From: Oceanimonas smirnovii ATCC BAA-899
GTDB taxonomy: Bacteria; Pseudomonadota; Gammaproteobacteria; Enterobacterales; Aeromonadaceae
Reading direction: 5' to 3'
Length of the DNA: 64,000 nt
Assembly (NCBI RefSeq): GCF_000381965.1
Contig: NZ_KB908456.1
Coordinates: 124,001-188,000, forward strand
Below the pieces are notes generated by a model. The model ran no database searches and had not been told where the DNA came from. It saw only the letters and a program-made list of their open reading frames with translations. Below, one piece after another: positions 45,147 to 55,934 of the stretch (its first letter is position 1; the number at the start of each line of letters is the position of its first letter). Both the position numbers and the translations under genes were made by a program.

Positions 45147-48092
45147 ATGTCACTGCCTGCGCTACCTCAGGCCAAGCACAATTCGTGCTTTTTCAGACTG
45201 GACTCCCGCTGCCATCTTTACCCCCTTACGCCACTGCCGGCCGGACTTGTCTTTCGTGGTGCTGAGCTGCAACCAGCCCTTGGCCAGCAAGATGCACAGC
45301 GTCTGGAACAAGTACTGGCTCAGGGACAGGCCAGCTACTTATTACTGACCGTAGCGGGTCAGCGCTGGCAATGTCATCTGGCACCAGTGGATGCCGGCCA
45401 CTGGTTACTGAGTGTTCGTCTTGGTGCCCGCGAGCAGACTGACCGGCTCGGGATCCTGGAATGGCAGCTGCAGCATCAGTGGCACACTTCCTCCCAGGAC
45501 GCCATCGCACAACTGCCCGAGCTGCTGGATCTGCTTACCAGCGAACTTCAGCCTGACCGCATTATTTTATGGCGTCATTACGACACAGAAGAGCTGCTGC
45601 GCCCGCTCTACAGCCAGGGCCTGCCCTTTGCTCTGCAGCCGGTGCGGGCCGATCGCCGTTACTGGCGCACCCTGCACCAGCGTGGAGGACTCAGCTTCAG
45701 CAACTGCGCCGAGCAGCCGCTGCTGGGGGCCTTTGATTACCTGGCCGGTGACGGTATTCGTCATCGGCTGGATGTTCCCCTCCCCTTCAGTACAGGACCG
45801 GGCGGCCTGCTCAGTCTGGAATATACCCAGCCTCACACCGCCATACCCGCCGCCACCATGCAATTTGTGGCCGCGCTGGCCGGAAAAATTGCCGGCGTGC
45901 TGGAGCAGACGCCGGTTCTGCCTTCATCCCGGCTGTGTGCCGACGACATGATGACCCGGCTGATGCCACTGCTGTGTCAGTACACCGGACAGGATTTTTT
46001 TAACCAGCTGATGCTGCAGCTGGCCAGCCTCACCGGTGCCAGCATGGTACTGGCCGGCTTGCAGCACCCTGCTGCCGAGCGGGTCCATGCCATTGCCTGT
46101 TATCGCCAGGAACAGCTGCAACCGGCCTTTCATTATCATCTTGAGGGGACTCCCTGCGCTTTCAGCCGGCAGCAAGGGCATGATATCTGTATTTATACGC
46201 GGGACCTGGCGTCTCGTTTTCCTGAAGACAAGATGCTGACCGAGCTGGGCTTTGAAGCCTATGCAGGATTATCAGTCAGCGATCAACAGGATCAGCCTCT
46301 CGGCATTCTGGTGCTGTTGTTTGCACAGCCTCTGGAAAATACCAACTGGCTCAATAACCTGCTTACCCGGCTCAAGCCTCGTATTACTGCCGAGTTTCGC
46401 CATCGCAGAGATCAGGAAAACCTGATGGTGGCTGCGGCCGCTTTTGAAACCCGGGAAGGTATCTTTATTGCCAGTGCCAATATGCTGGTACAACAAGCCA
46501 ACCAGGCGTTTGGCCGTATGTGCGGCACCGAGCCGGAAACCTTGGTGGGTACTCCCGTACAGTCTTTACGTCATAACGCGCCGGGCATGACAGATACCAG
46601 CACCATCATGGAGACACTTCGCAGCCAGGGCTGGTGGCAGGGTGAACAGTGCCTGGCCCGTACCGATGGCCGTGCGCTGCCGGTTATTCTGCGGATTTGT
46701 CAGATGCAGGATGGCCTGGGCATTACCCATTATGTCTGTCATATCGAGGATATTTCCGAGCACAAGACCAACCGCGACCGCATTGAAAAAATGGCCTATT
46801 TCGATGAGCTGACGGGCCTGCATAACCGCCGTTTTATGGTGGAGCATATCAGCCATACGGTGGCGCTGGCCGAGCATGAGTCCAGCCGGGGGGCCCTGCT
46901 GCTGCTTGATATTGACGACTTCAAGAACATCAATGACTCCCTTGGCTATATGATTGGCGATGAACTGCTGATCAAGGTGGCCGAGCGCCTTCAGCGTTTC
47001 AGCGAAAAATATGACGATGTGAGTCTGGCGCGCATGGCCAGCGACGAATTTGTGCTGCTGCTGCCCCGGCTGGGTCATGGCTTCTCTGCCACCAAAACCC
47101 GGGCCGAGCAGCTGGCCAATGCCCTGCAGGAGCTGTTTTCCATTCCCTTTGAACTGAACGGGCTGCGCCTGCATGTGAGCATCAGTGCCGGCATCAGCCT
47201 GTTTCCCGCTACCGGGGTAAACCTTGACGAATATCTGCGCCAGGCCGATACCGCCACCCACATGGCCAAACGCATTGCTCAGGGCAGCCATGTGTTCTTC
47301 AGCCAGGAGATGGCAGAAGAAGTGCGGGAACGGCTGCAGCTGACCAATGATCTGCAGCTGGCCCTGGCCAATAACGAGCTGGAGCTGCATTTTCAGCCGC
47401 AGGCACAACTGGCGGATCAAACCGTTGTGGGGGCCGAGGCTCTGCTGCGCTGGCAGCCGCCGGGCAAGCCGCCGGTGCCCCCCGGGCACTTTATTCCGGT
47501 GGCGGAAGAAACCTCGCTGATTTGCGACATCGGCAACTGGGTGCTGCAGCAGGCCTGTGAACGGCTGCAGCACTGGCATGACACCAGCACAGGGCCGGCC
47601 CGCTTATCCGTTAATATCAGTGCCCGGCACTTTCACAGCGCCAACTTTGTCGCCCGGCTGGAAAGCCTGCTGCAGCAATACCCCGCCTGCCGCAACCGGC
47701 TGACGCTGGAAATGACCGAAGGAGTGATTCTGGAAAGCCTTACCGAAAGCCGCACCCGCATGATGCGCCTGAAACGGCTGGGGCTTAATCTGTCCATTGA
47801 TGACTTTGGCACCGGTTATTCGTCTTTTGCCTATCTGAAAGAGCTGCCGGTGGACGAACTGAAACTGGACAGATCCTTTATTCGCAATGTAGACAGCAAC
47901 CCGCGTGACAAGGCCATTATTGCCTGCATTCTGCAGCTGGCCCGTGAGCTCAATATGTCTGTCATTGCCGAAGGGGTAGAGACCGAATCCCAGCACAACC
48001 AGCTGCTGGCCATGAATTGCCCGGCCTGCCAGGGCTTTTTGCTGGCCCGGCCCATGCCGGAAGATGCCCTGATGAACTGGCTGGCGCAATAA
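45147..48092 (+). CDS. Large c-di-GMP phosphodiesterase (GAF-PAS-GGDEF-EAL)
   Basis: 981 residues, probably soluble. Two GAF-like regions occupy about 60-260 and 265-420, a PAS domain about 425-540 (FIASANMLVQQANQAFGRMC). The GGDEF domain starts near 550 (YFDELTGLHNRRFM) but its active site is MASDEF, so it is not expected to make c-di-GMP. The EAL domain (from ~725) has GAEALLRW, NISARHFH, EMTEGVI, DDFGTGYSSF, KLDRSFI and AEGVET, all needed for activity. The predicted role is a c-di-GMP phosphodiesterase with a regulatory GGDEF domain. Confidence 0.92.
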   Translation: MSLPALPQAKHNSCFFRLDSRCHLYPLTPLPAGLVFRGAELQPALGQQDAQRLEQVLAQGQASYLLLTVAGQRWQCHLAPVDAGHWLLSVRLGAREQTDRLGILEWQLQHQWHTSSQDAIAQLPELLDLLTSELQPDRIILWRHYDTEELLRPLYSQGLPFALQPVRADRRYWRTLHQRGGLSFSNCAEQPLLGAFDYLAGDGIRHRLDVPLPFSTGPGGLLSLEYTQPHTAIPAATMQFVAALAGKIAGVLEQTPVLPSSRLCADDMMTRLMPLLCQYTGQDFFNQLMLQLASLTGASMVLAGLQHPAAERVHAIACYRQEQLQPAFHYHLEGTPCAFSRQQGHDICIYTRDLASRFPEDKMLTELGFEAYAGLSVSDQQDQPLGILVLLFAQPLENTNWLNNLLTRLKPRITAEFRHRRDQENLMVAAAAFETREGIFIASANMLVQQANQAFGRMCGTEPETLVGTPVQSLRHNAPGMTDTSTIMETLRSQGWWQGEQCLARTDGRALPVILRICQMQDGLGITHYVCHIEDISEHKTNRDRIEKMAYFDELTGLHNRRFMVEHISHTVALAEHESSRGALLLLDIDDFKNINDSLGYMIGDELLIKVAERLQRFSEKYDDVSLARMASDEFVLLLPRLGHGFSATKTRAEQLANALQELFSIPFELNGLRLHVSISAGISLFPATGVNLDEYLRQADTATHMAKRIAQGSHVFFSQEMAEEVRERLQLTNDLQLALANNELELHFQPQAQLADQTVVGAEALLRWQPPGKPPVPPGHFIPVAEETSLICDIGNWVLQQACERLQHWHDTSTGPARLSVNISARHFHSANFVARLESLLQQYPACRNRLTLEMTEGVILESLTESRTRMMRLKRLGLNLSIDDFGTGYSSFAYLKELPVDELKLDRSFIRNVDSNPRDKAIIACILQLARELNMSVIAEGVETESQHNQLLAMNCPACQGFLLARPMPEDALMNWLAQ

Positions 48093-48100
48093 CAAGCATA

Positions 48101-48126
48101 AAAAAACCGGCTTGCGCCGGTTTTTT
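48101..48126 (+). terminator. Bidirectional terminator between the EAL gene and tkt
   Basis: AAAAAACCGGC/GCCGGTTTTTT with loop TTGC, 8 bases after the EAL gene stop and 18 bases from the tkt stop. T runs on both strands. Confidence 0.95.
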
Positions 48127-48144
48127 ATTGATGTGTCTTTACGC

Positions 48145-50142
48145 TTAACCCAGCAGGGCCTCGGCCTTTTCCACCACGTTCTCGGTGGTAAAGCCGAACA
48201 GCTTGAACAGATCACCGGCCGGGGCCGACTCACCAAAGCTGGTCATGCCGATGATGTCGCCACCAAAGCCCACATACTTGAACCAGAAGTCGCGAATGCC
48301 GGCTTCCACCGCCAGACGCTTGGTCACGGCGGCAGGCAGCACGCTTTCACGGTAGTCGGCGCTTTGGGCGTCAAACACGTCGGTGGACGGCATGGACACC
48401 ACGCGTACGGCGCGGCCCTTGGCAGTCAGTTGCTCGGCGGCAGCCATGGCCAGCTCCACTTCCGAGCCGGTGGCAATCAGAATCAGCTCCGGCGTGCCGG
48501 CGCAGTCGCGCAGCACATAGCCACCCTTGGCCACGTCGGCCAGCTGGGCCTCGGTACGCTCCATCTGACCCAGACCCTGACGGGAGAAGATCAGCGAGGT
48601 GGGGCCGTTTTTACGCTCGATGGCGTGTTTCCAGGCCACCGCAGACTCCACCTGATCACAAGGACGCCAGGTGCTCATGTTGGGGGTCAGGCGCAGAGAG
48701 GCGATTTGCTCTACCGGCTGGTGAGTGGGGCCGTCTTCACCCAGACCTATGCTGTCGTGGGTATAAACAAAGATGGAACGCTGCTTCATCAGGGCAGCCA
48801 TGCGCACGGCGTTGCGGGCGTATTCCACAAACATCAGGAAGGTACCGCCGTAGGGCACAAAACCGCCATGCAGGGCGATGCCGTTCATGATGGCGCTCAT
48901 GCCGAACTCACGCACACCATAGTGCAGGTAGTTGCCGGCGGCGTCTTCGGCGCTGATGGCCTTGGAACCCTTGTGCATGGTCAGGTTGGAAGGCGCCAGA
49001 TCGGCACTGCCGCCCAGCAGCTCGGGCAAAATGGCACCAAAAGCATCCAGGGCGTTCTGAGAGGCTTTACGGGTAGCAATTTTGGCCGGCGCGGCCTGCA
49101 GACCCTTGATAAAGTCGGCGCTCTGCTGGGCCCAGTCGGCGGGCAGCTCACCGTTCAGACGACGCTTGAGCTCGGCGGCCAGCTCGGGGAATTCGGCGGC
49201 GTAGGCGGCAAACTTGGCGTTCCAGCCCGCTTCCTGCTCGGCACCTTTGGCCTTGGCATCCCACTCGCCGTACACCTCGGCGGGGATCTCAAAGGGAGCA
49301 TGGGTCCAGCCCAGCTGCTCGCGGGTGGCGGCAATTTCATCTTCACCCAGGGGGGCACCATGGCAGTCGTGGCTGCCGCCCTTGTTGGGAGAGCCAAAGC
49401 CGATCACGGTGCGGCAGCAGATCAGGGTCGGACGAGAAGTATCGGCACGAGCAGCCTCAATGGCAGCGGCCACGGCAGCGCTGTCGTGGCCGTCCACCGC
49501 GGGAATCACCTGCCAGCCGTAGGCTTCAAAGCGCTTGGGGGTGTCGTCGCTGAACCAGCCGTCCACGTCACCGTCGATGGAGATACCGTTGTCATCCCAG
49601 AAGGCAATCAGCTTGCCCAATCCTAAGGTACCCGCCAGAGAGCAGGCTTCGTGAGAGATGCCTTCCATCAGGCAGCCGTCGCCCAGGAAGGTATAGGTGA
49701 AGTGATCCACCACCTCGTGGCCGGGCTTGTTGAACTGAGCCGCCAGTGCTTTTTCAGCAATGGCCATGCCCACGGCGTTGGTAATACCCTGACCGAGCGG
49801 ACCGGTAGTGGTTTCCACGCCCGGCGCATAACCATACTCGGGGTGACCGGGGGTCTTGGAGTGCAGCTGACGGAACTGCTTGAGATCGTCGATGGACAGC
49901 TCGTAGCCGGACAGGTGCAGCAGGGAATACAGCAGCATGGAGCCGTGGCCGTTGGACAGAATAAAGCGATCGCGGTCGGCCCAGTTAGGGTTGGCCGGGT
50001 TGTGCTTCAGATAATCACGCCACAACACTTCGGCGATATCCGCCATGCCCATGGGGGCACCGGGGTGACCGGAATTGGCTTTTTGTACCGCATCCATACT
50101 GAGCGCGCGCACGGCATTGGCCAGCACTTGACGAGAAGGCAT
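48145..50142 (-). CDS. tkt: Transketolase
   Basis: 665 residues (E. coli TktA 663). TPP-dependent transfer of two-carbon units in the pentose phosphate pathway. TPP motif [14 protein letters not shown] ending in WDDNGIS, and the pyrimidine domain with [15 protein letters not shown] choose ATG 50142 ([17 protein letters not shown]) because CAGGAG is six bases upstream; the ATG at 50148 directly touches the SD, and the frame to 50277 has no similarity. Confidence 0.96.
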   Translation of the reverse strand: MPSRQVLANAVRALSMDAVQKANSGHPGAPMGMADIAEVLWRDYLKHNPANPNWADRDRFILSNGHGSMLLYSLLHLSGYELSIDDLKQFRQLHSKTPGHPEYGYAPGVETTTGPLGQGITNAVGMAIAEKALAAQFNKPGHEVVDHFTYTFLGDGCLMEGISHEACSLAGTLGLGKLIAFWDDNGISIDGDVDGWFSDDTPKRFEAYGWQVIPAVDGHDSAAVAAAIEAARADTSRPTLICCRTVIGFGSPNKGGSHDCHGAPLGEDEIAATREQLGWTHAPFEIPAEVYGEWDAKAKGAEQEAGWNAKFAAYAAEFPELAAELKRRLNGELPADWAQQSADFIKGLQAAPAKIATRKASQNALDAFGAILPELLGGSADLAPSNLTMHKGSKAISAEDAAGNYLHYGVREFGMSAIMNGIALHGGFVPYGGTFLMFVEYARNAVRMAALMKQRSIFVYTHDSIGLGEDGPTHQPVEQIASLRLTPNMSTWRPCDQVESAVAWKHAIERKNGPTSLIFSRQGLGQMERTEAQLADVAKGGYVLRDCAGTPELILIATGSEVELAMAAAEQLTAKGRAVRVVSMPSTDVFDAQSADYRESVLPAAVTKRLAVEAGIRDFWFKYVGFGGDIIGMTSFGESAPAGDLFKLFGFTTENVVEKAEALLG

Positions 50143-50380
50143 CGACATCTCCTGAGAAATTCTTGATTGGAAGGGTGAATAAAACGGCGGCCATTGTCCC
50201 AAAGTCGGCGAAGGGGCGCAAATTATTCTCCCTCGCCACAAGCGGTACGCGCAGAGCCGGTCACATTTTTCTGGCAATCATGCCCTCGCCTATCTAGAAT
50301 AGCCGTCCAGATGTTAATACCGCCATTTGTGCGGCTATTGGCAACGCCAAATTCATTACATTTTCAGGAAGCGAAGTAAC

Positions 50381-51538
50381 ATGGCCAGACTGTTTACCTC
50401 CGAGTCCGTGTCCGAAGGTCATCCCGACAAGATTGCCGACCAGATCTCCGATGCGGTCCTCGATGCCATTATCAAGCAGGATCCCAAGGCCCGGGTGGCC
50501 TGCGAAAGTTTCGTCAAAACCGGCATGGTGATTGTAGGTGGTGAAATTTCCACCAGCGCCTGGGTCGATATTGAAGATCTGGTACGCCGCACCGTGCGCG
50601 ACATTGGCTACACCAGCTCGGAAATGGGCTTTGACGGCGAAAGCTGTGCCGTGCTTAACGCCATTGGCAAGCAGTCTCCCGATATCGCCATGGGCGTGGA
50701 TCGGGAAGACAAGGACCCCTACGCTCAGGGTGCCGGCGACCAGGGCCTGATGTTTGGCTACGCTTCCAACGAAACCGATGTGCTGATGCCCGCCCCGGTG
50801 ACCTACGCTCACCGTCTGGTCAAGCGCCAGGCCCATGTGCGCAAGGCCAAGGAGCTGCCCTGGCTGCGCCCTGACGCCAAGTCTCAGGTCACCTTCGTTT
50901 ACGACGACGGCAAGCCCGTAGGCATAGACACAGTGGTGCTGTCTACCCAGCACAGCCCGGATATTGATCAGGCCACCCTGCGCGAAGCCGTGATGGAGCT
51001 GATCATCAAACCGGTGCTGCCCGCCGAGTGGCTGAGCAAGGACACCAAGTACCACATCAACCCCACCGGCCAGTTCATTATCGGCGGCCCCATGGGTGAC
51101 TGTGGTCTGACCGGCCGCAAGATCATCGTGGATACCTACGGCGGCATGGCCCGTCACGGTGGCGGTGCCTTCTCCGGCAAGGATCCGTCCAAGGTGGACC
51201 GCTCCGCCGCCTACGCCGCCCGCTATGTGGCCAAGAACATCGTCGCCGCCGGCCTGGCCGACCGCTGTGAAATTCAGGTGTCCTACGCCATCGGTGTGGC
51301 CGAGCCCACTTCCATCAGCGTGGAAACCTTTGGCACCGGCAAAGTATCGGAAGAAATGCTCGACGCTCTGGTGCGCGAGCACTTCGACCTGCGCCCCTAT
51401 GGCCTTATTCAGATGCTGGACCTGAACCGTCCCATCTACCAGGCCACCGCCGCCTACGGTCACTTCGGCCGGGACGAGTTCCCCTGGGAAGCCACCGACA
51501 AGGCCGCCCTGCTGCGCGACGCCGCCGGCCTCAAGTAA
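50381..51538 (+). CDS. metK: S-adenosylmethionine synthetase
   Basis: 385 residues. Makes SAM from methionine and ATP. Signature [12 protein letters not shown] and the P-loop-like [19 protein letters not shown] are intact; N-terminal [14 protein letters not shown] is almost invariant. ATG 50381 follows AGGAAGCGAAGTAAC. A candidate -10 (TAGAAT, 50295-50300) lies 81 bases upstream. Confidence 0.97.
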   Translation: MARLFTSESVSEGHPDKIADQISDAVLDAIIKQDPKARVACESFVKTGMVIVGGEISTSAWVDIEDLVRRTVRDIGYTSSEMGFDGESCAVLNAIGKQSPDIAMGVDREDKDPYAQGAGDQGLMFGYASNETDVLMPAPVTYAHRLVKRQAHVRKAKELPWLRPDAKSQVTFVYDDGKPVGIDTVVLSTQHSPDIDQATLREAVMELIIKPVLPAEWLSKDTKYHINPTGQFIIGGPMGDCGLTGRKIIVDTYGGMARHGGGAFSGKDPSKVDRSAAYAARYVAKNIVAAGLADRCEIQVSYAIGVAEPTSISVETFGTGKVSEEMLDALVREHFDLRPYGLIQMLDLNRPIYQATAAYGHFGRDEFPWEATDKAALLRDAAGLK

Positions 51539-51543
51539 GCATC

Positions 51544-51571
51544 AAGGGGAAGCATTCGCTTCCCCTTTTTT
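51544..51571 (+). terminator. metK terminator
   Basis: AAGGGGAAGC/GCTTCCCCTT, loop ATTC, followed by T run (51566-51571). Five bases after the metK stop. Confidence 0.95.
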
Positions 51572-51881
51572 ATTCGCTTGCAGAGCCATGCACCATCGTC
51601 GGTCAAAGCGCACTGCTTCGCCGGCACGCCGTGATGAAGGGCATGGCGAAGCAGACACCCTTTGCCCTCCTATATTCACTCGGAGCTGACTGACTGCAAA
51701 CAGACAGCGCCGATGTTGCACGAAGCAGCAGTGGGGATTGCCGTAGCCGACCATAAAATGCCAGGGATGGCATTTTCGAGCGTTACATGGAGGTACTTGA
51801 AGCGTGTCGGCGGAGCGCAACCTCGCTGAGGTTTCGCAGTGCGATCCCTTTTGGCAACGTGTGTAAGCTCGGAGCCAATTT
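51572..51881. other. Intergenic region between metK and sprT, no confident gene
   Basis: About 310 bases. It holds a 10-bp inverted repeat CTGCTTCGCC/GGCGAAGCAG (51613-51622, 51645-51654), the dispersed repeat copy B (51685-51780) and then a short leader for sprT. A minus-strand frame here (51542-51820) also reads GNPHCCFVQ and is a repeat artefact. Confidence 0.6.
51685..51780 (-). repeat. Dispersed ~96-bp intergenic repeat, copy B
   Basis: Inverted relative to copy A (43999-44095). On the minus strand it begins with a stem-loop AATGCC-ATCCCT-GGCATT and continues with GGTCGGCTACGGCAATCCCC. Alignment by eye shows most positions identical, with differences mainly in the stem-loop and the distal 20 bases. 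Confidence 0.85.
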
Positions 51882-52388
51882 ATGGCTTACCGTTATACAA
51901 ATATGAAACTCGACGATTCTCTTTTTCAGCAAGTTCAAGACAAAGTCACCGAGTGCCTGACCCTGGCCGCCCGCCACACCGGCCGGGAATTTGATCCGCC
52001 ACAGGTGAGATTCAATCAGCGCGGCCGTATTGCCGGATCCGCCTGGCTGGAGCGCTGGGAGCTGCGTTTTAATCCGGTATTGCTGGCCGATAACGCCGAG
52101 GCGTTTCTCACGGAAATCGTGCCTCACGAGGTGGCTCACCTGGTGGCCTTTGCCCTCCATGGCAAGGTGAAGCCCCATGGCCGGGAATGGCAGGCCATCA
52201 TGCTCAATGTGTTCGGCCTCGAGCCCCGCACCCGGCACCAGCTCAACACCGAAAAAGCCTCACCGGTTTTTACCTACCGGTGCAATTGCCGTATTCACAA
52301 GCTCAGTCTGCGCCGGCACAACAGCGTGCTGCGCGGCCAAAAACGCTATCAGTGCATTCACTGCAACCAGCCACTGATGCGGGATTAA
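51882..52388 (+). CDS. sprT: SprT-family zinc metalloprotein
   Basis: 168 residues. HExxH-type motif HEVAHLVAFALHG, and a C-terminal zinc-ribbon-like part with YRCNCRIHKLSLRRH and YQCIHCNQPL. SprT resembles the eukaryotic Spartan protease; the bacterial role is not settled. Precedes endA as in E. coli. Confidence 0.93.
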   Translation: MAYRYTNMKLDDSLFQQVQDKVTECLTLAARHTGREFDPPQVRFNQRGRIAGSAWLERWELRFNPVLLADNAEAFLTEIVPHEVAHLVAFALHGKVKPHGREWQAIMLNVFGLEPRTRHQLNTEKASPVFTYRCNCRIHKLSLRRHNSVLRGQKRYQCIHCNQPLMRD

Positions 52389-52470
52389 TTTCTGTCGCTC
52401 TTGTCCCCTTTTCCCGGCCCCGCCGCCGGTGGTAAGCTTGCGCGCACAAACAACATAACAATACTGAGTC

Positions 52471-53178
52471 GTGCGCTATTTTATTCTGTTTCTGAGCCTG
52501 TGCTCCTCACTGGCTTATGGCGAAGCCTTGTCGTTTCGCCAGGCCAAAAAAGTGGCACCGGAAATATACAAGGATCACCCCACCACCTTTTACTGCGGGT
52601 GCAACATTCAAACACAAGGCAAAAAACTGGTGCCGGATCTGGCAAGCTGCGGCTATAAGGTACGTAAACAGGAGCGCCGGGCCAACCGCATTGAGTGGGA
52701 GCATGTGGTGCCCGCCTGGGAGTTTGGCCATCAGCGTCAGTGCTGGCAGCAGGGCGGTCGCAAAAACTGCACCAGTAAGGACACGCTGTTCAAGCAAATG
52801 GAAGGCGACCTGCATAACCTGGTGCCGGCCATCGGTGAAGTGAACGGTGATCGCTCCAACTACCGCTTTTCTGAATGGAACGGCAAGCCGGTGCAATATG
52901 GCCGTTGCCAAATGCTGGTAGACTTCAAGGGGCGCAAAGTACAACCGCCGCCCGGTGAAAGCCGCGGTGCCATTGCCCGCACCTATCTCTATATGCAGCA
53001 GCAATACCGGCTGAAAATTGCTTCGCAGCAGCTTAAGCTGTTTGAAGCCTGGAACCGGCAATATCCCGCCAGCAACTGGGAATGTGAACGGGATCACCGT
53101 ATTAACCGGGTTCAGGGTAACCATAACCCCTTTGTTCAGGAGCAATGCAAACACTATGCGTATACCCCGAATCCATGA
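52471..53178 (+). CDS. endA: Periplasmic endonuclease I, GTG start
   Basis: 235 residues. Signal peptide ([18 protein letters not shown]), then the His-Me finger nuclease with [19 protein letters not shown] and NRSN-like [10 protein letters not shown]. Multiple cysteines suit a disulfide-bonded periplasmic enzyme. The only suitable start is GTG 52471. It overlaps rsmE by 23 bases. Confidence 0.94.
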   Translation: MRYFILFLSLCSSLAYGEALSFRQAKKVAPEIYKDHPTTFYCGCNIQTQGKKLVPDLASCGYKVRKQERRANRIEWEHVVPAWEFGHQRQCWQQGGRKNCTSKDTLFKQMEGDLHNLVPAIGEVNGDRSNYRFSEWNGKPVQYGRCQMLVDFKGRKVQPPPGESRGAIARTYLYMQQQYRLKIASQQLKLFEAWNRQYPASNWECERDHRINRVQGNHNPFVQEQCKHYAYTPNP

Positions 53179-53887
53179 GCCGGGTGAGCTTGTCAGCGGA
53201 CGAGAGCTGAGCCTGTCTGAAGACGGTGCCAACCATGTGGGCCGGGTACTGCGCATGCAGGCCGGCCAGGCACTGGTGCTGTTCAACGGGCAAGGTGGCC
53301 AGTATGCCGCCGAGATTATCGAGGCCGGTAAAAAAACCGTGCGAGTGCGTATTGGTGAGTTCAGCGCCGATGACGTGGAATCGCCGCTGCATTTTCATCT
53401 GGGTCAGGTGATCAGCCGCGGTGACAAAATGGAATTCACCATTCAGAAGTCAGTGGAGCTGGGCGTGAATGTGATCACGCCGCTGTTTTCCAGCCGCTGT
53501 GGTGTCAAACTGGGCGGCGAACGTCTTGAAAAGAAAATTCAGCAATGGCAAAAAATCGCCATTGCTGCCTGCGAACAGTGCGGCCGCAACCGCATTCCCG
53601 AAATACGCCCGGCCATGGCACTGGAACACTGGCTGGCAGAAAATACTGATGAGCTCAAGCTCAACCTGCATCCGCGCGCCGAATACAGCGTCAACACCCT
53701 CCCCGCTCCCGAGCACGGCGTGCGCCTGCTGATTGGCCCAGAAGGCGGGCTGTCGGACGAAGAAATTGTCGCCGCCCGCGATCACCACTTTATTGATATA
53801 CTCCTTGGCCCCCGGGTGCTGCGCACCGAAACTGCCGCACTCACTGCCATTACTGCCCTGCAATGCCGATTTGGAGATCTCGCATGA
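53156..53887 (+). CDS. rsmE: 16S rRNA (uridine1498-N3)-methyltransferase
   Basis: 243 residues, the E. coli length. RsmE methylates U1498 of 16S rRNA. N-terminal PUA-like domain ([35 protein letters not shown]) and SPOUT domain with the knot motif [13 protein letters not shown] and [19 protein letters not shown] 53156 matches homologues. It overlaps both endA and gshB. Confidence 0.95.
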   Translation: MRIPRIHEPGELVSGRELSLSEDGANHVGRVLRMQAGQALVLFNGQGGQYAAEIIEAGKKTVRVRIGEFSADDVESPLHFHLGQVISRGDKMEFTIQKSVELGVNVITPLFSSRCGVKLGGERLEKKIQQWQKIAIAACEQCGRNRIPEIRPAMALEHWLAENTDELKLNLHPRAEYSVNTLPAPEHGVRLLIGPEGGLSDEEIVAARDHHFIDILLGPRVLRTETAALTAITALQCRFGDLA

Positions 53888-54831
53888 CCATTAAACTGGG
53901 AATCGTGATGGACCCTATCCAGTCCATTACCATCAAAAAAGACACCAGCTTTGCCATGTTACTGGAGGCCCAGCGCCGGGGCTATGAACTCTGGTATATG
54001 GAAATGAGCGATCTCAGTCTGCGCGACGGCGAAGCCTATGGCCGTATGGCACCGCTTACCGTAAAAGAAGATGCCAGTCAGTGGTACACCCTGGAAGCGC
54101 CCACACTGGCCCCGCTGCACAGCCTGGATGTGATCCTGATGCGCAAGGATCCGCCCTTTGATACCGAGTTTATCTACGCCACCTATCTGCTGGAGCGGGC
54201 AGAAAGCGAAGGAACGCTTATCGTCAACAAGCCCCAGAGCCTGCGTGACGCCAATGAAAAGCTCTACACCGCCTGGTTTGCCGAGCACACGCCCAGCACC
54301 CTGGTCACCCGCAGTGCTGCCGACATTCGCGCCTTTCACGCCGAGCACAAAGACATCATCATGAAGCCCCTCGACGGCATGGGCGGTGCCTCCATCTTTC
54401 GCGTAAAACAAGACGATCCCAACCTGGGCGTGATCATTGAAACCCTCACCGAGCACGGCAGCCGCTATTGCATGGTGCAGACCTACCTGCCCGCCATTAA
54501 AGACGGCGACAAACGGGTACTGGTGGTGGATGGCGAGCCGGTGCCCTATTGCCTGGCGCGCATTCCGCAGGGCGGCGAGACCCGTGGCAATCTGGCCGCT
54601 GGCGGCCGGGGCGAAGCCCGCCCCTTAAGTGACAGCGACCGTCGCATTGCCGAGGCCCTGGGCCCGGTACTCAAGGCCAAAGGGCTTATCTTTGTGGGGC
54701 TTGATATTATCGGCGACAAGCTCACCGAGGTGAACGTCACCAGCCCCACCTGTGTACGGGAGATAGAGGCCGCTTATCCGGTCAACATTACCGGCATGCT
54801 GATGGACGCCATTGAAAAACGGCTATCCTGA
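53884..54831 (+). CDS. gshB: Glutathione synthetase
   Basis: 315 residues. N-terminal [23 protein letters not shown]-grasp domain with [18 protein letters not shown] and a Gly-rich loop, [14 protein letters not shown] near the C-terminus. Second step of glutathione synthesis. GGAGATCT precedes ATG 53884, overlapping the rsmE stop by 4 bases. Confidence 0.96.
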   Translation: MTIKLGIVMDPIQSITIKKDTSFAMLLEAQRRGYELWYMEMSDLSLRDGEAYGRMAPLTVKEDASQWYTLEAPTLAPLHSLDVILMRKDPPFDTEFIYATYLLERAESEGTLIVNKPQSLRDANEKLYTAWFAEHTPSTLVTRSAADIRAFHAEHKDIIMKPLDGMGGASIFRVKQDDPNLGVIIETLTEHGSRYCMVQTYLPAIKDGDKRVLVVDGEPVPYCLARIPQGGETRGNLAAGGRGEARPLSDSDRRIAEALGPVLKAKGLIFVGLDIIGDKLTEVNVTSPTCVREIEAAYPVNITGMLMDAIEKRLS

Positions 54832-54891
54832 CAGTAACACTCACTGCGCCGAGGCAGGTAACCGCTTCGGCCTGAACCAAACAGAGAGATC

Positions 54892-55446
54892 ATGGATTCA
54901 CTGGAACACCATTTTCTGATTGCCATGCCCAGCCTCAGGGATCCTTTTTTTGCCGGCTCGGTCACTTATGTTTGCGAGCACAATGAAGAAGGTGCCATGG
55001 GGCTGGTGATAAATATTCCGGTTGATATGCAGCTGCACGAGTTGCTGCATCAGCTGGAGCTGACGCCCGAGGATATACCCGAACTGGATCAGCCTGTATT
55101 GCAGGGCGGTCCTGTGGCTGCTGACCGGGGCTTTGTGCTGCATACGCCGGTGGAAGGGTTTAATTCCAGTCAAATGCTGGCCGACGACCTGATGGTCACC
55201 ACGTCACGGGATGTACTGGAAACCCTGGGCACCGACGACGCGCCGGAGAAATATCTGGTCACGCTGGGTTACGCCGGCTGGACCCCGGGCCAGCTGGAGC
55301 AGGAGCTGGTGGAAAACAGCTGGCTGACGGTGCCCGCCGACAGCAGCCTGATTTTCGATACCCCCATCGGTCAGCGCTGGCATCAGGCCATTGGCCGCCT
55401 CGGCATCGACTCGCGCCAGCTGTCTTCCCAGGTAGGTCATGCATGA
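54892..55446 (+). CDS. yqgE: YqgE/AlgH family protein (UPF0301)
   Basis: 184 residues. [36 protein letters not shown] and [13 protein letters not shown] are hallmark motifs of YqgE. Function unknown; conserved next to ruvX in many gammaproteobacteria. Overlaps ruvX by 4 bases. Confidence 0.94.
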   Translation: MDSLEHHFLIAMPSLRDPFFAGSVTYVCEHNEEGAMGLVINIPVDMQLHELLHQLELTPEDIPELDQPVLQGGPVAADRGFVLHTPVEGFNSSQMLADDLMVTTSRDVLETLGTDDAPEKYLVTLGYAGWTPGQLEQELVENSWLTVPADSSLIFDTPIGQRWHQAIGRLGIDSRQLSSQVGHA

Positions 55447-55859
55447 GCCGGACTCTGCTGGGCTTTGACTATGGCCTGAAAAGCATCGGCGTGGCGGTGG
55501 GCCAGGAGCTCACCGCCACCGCCCGGCCGCTGCTGGCACTCAAGGCCAGTGATGGTGTACCCAACTGGCAGCAGATTGAAAACCTGCTGAAAGAATGGCA
55601 ACCGGCACTGCTGGTGGTGGGGCTGCCGCTGAACATGGACGGCACCGAGCAGGACATCAGCCGGCGCGCGCGCAAGTTCGCCAACCGGCTGCATGGCCGC
55701 TTCGGCCTGCCGGTGGAATTACAGGACGAGCGCCTGACCACCGCCGACGCCCGTGCCCGCCTGTTTGAAGCCGGTGGCTACAAGGCCCTGGGCAAGGACG
55801 CCGTGGATGCGGTCTCGGCGCAATTAATTCTGGAGTCCTGGATGACAGAAAAGCTGTAA
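55443..55859 (+). CDS. ruvX: YqgF/RuvX family Holliday junction resolvase-like protein
   Basis: 138 residues, RNase H-like fold. Conserved [17 protein letters not shown] with the first Asp, [12 protein letters not shown], and [12 protein letters not shown]. In E. coli YqgF has been linked to 16S pre-rRNA processing. The stop TAA (55857-55859) falls inside a heptamer repeat. Confidence 0.94.
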   Translation: MSRTLLGFDYGLKSIGVAVGQELTATARPLLALKASDGVPNWQQIENLLKEWQPALLVVGLPLNMDGTEQDISRRARKFANRLHGRFGLPVELQDERLTTADARARLFEAGGYKALGKDAVDAVSAQLILESWMTEKL

Positions 55860-55934
55860 GCCATAAGCTTTCAGCTGTAATTTGCCGCGTATAAAACGCG
55901 GCCTACCACTCCCTGCTCCCTAATCACTATTCCC
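55853..55934. repeat. Composite heptamer/stem-loop intergenic element (best example)
   Basis: Gapless order: GCTGTAA, GCCATAA, GCTTTCA, GCTGTAA (55853-55880); a stem-loop core TTTGCCGCG...CGCGGCCTAC (55881-55906); then CACTCCC, TGCTCCC, TAATCAC, TATTCCC (55907-55934). It fills the whole gap between the convergent ruvX and ttrR and contains both of their stop codons. Confidence 0.8.
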
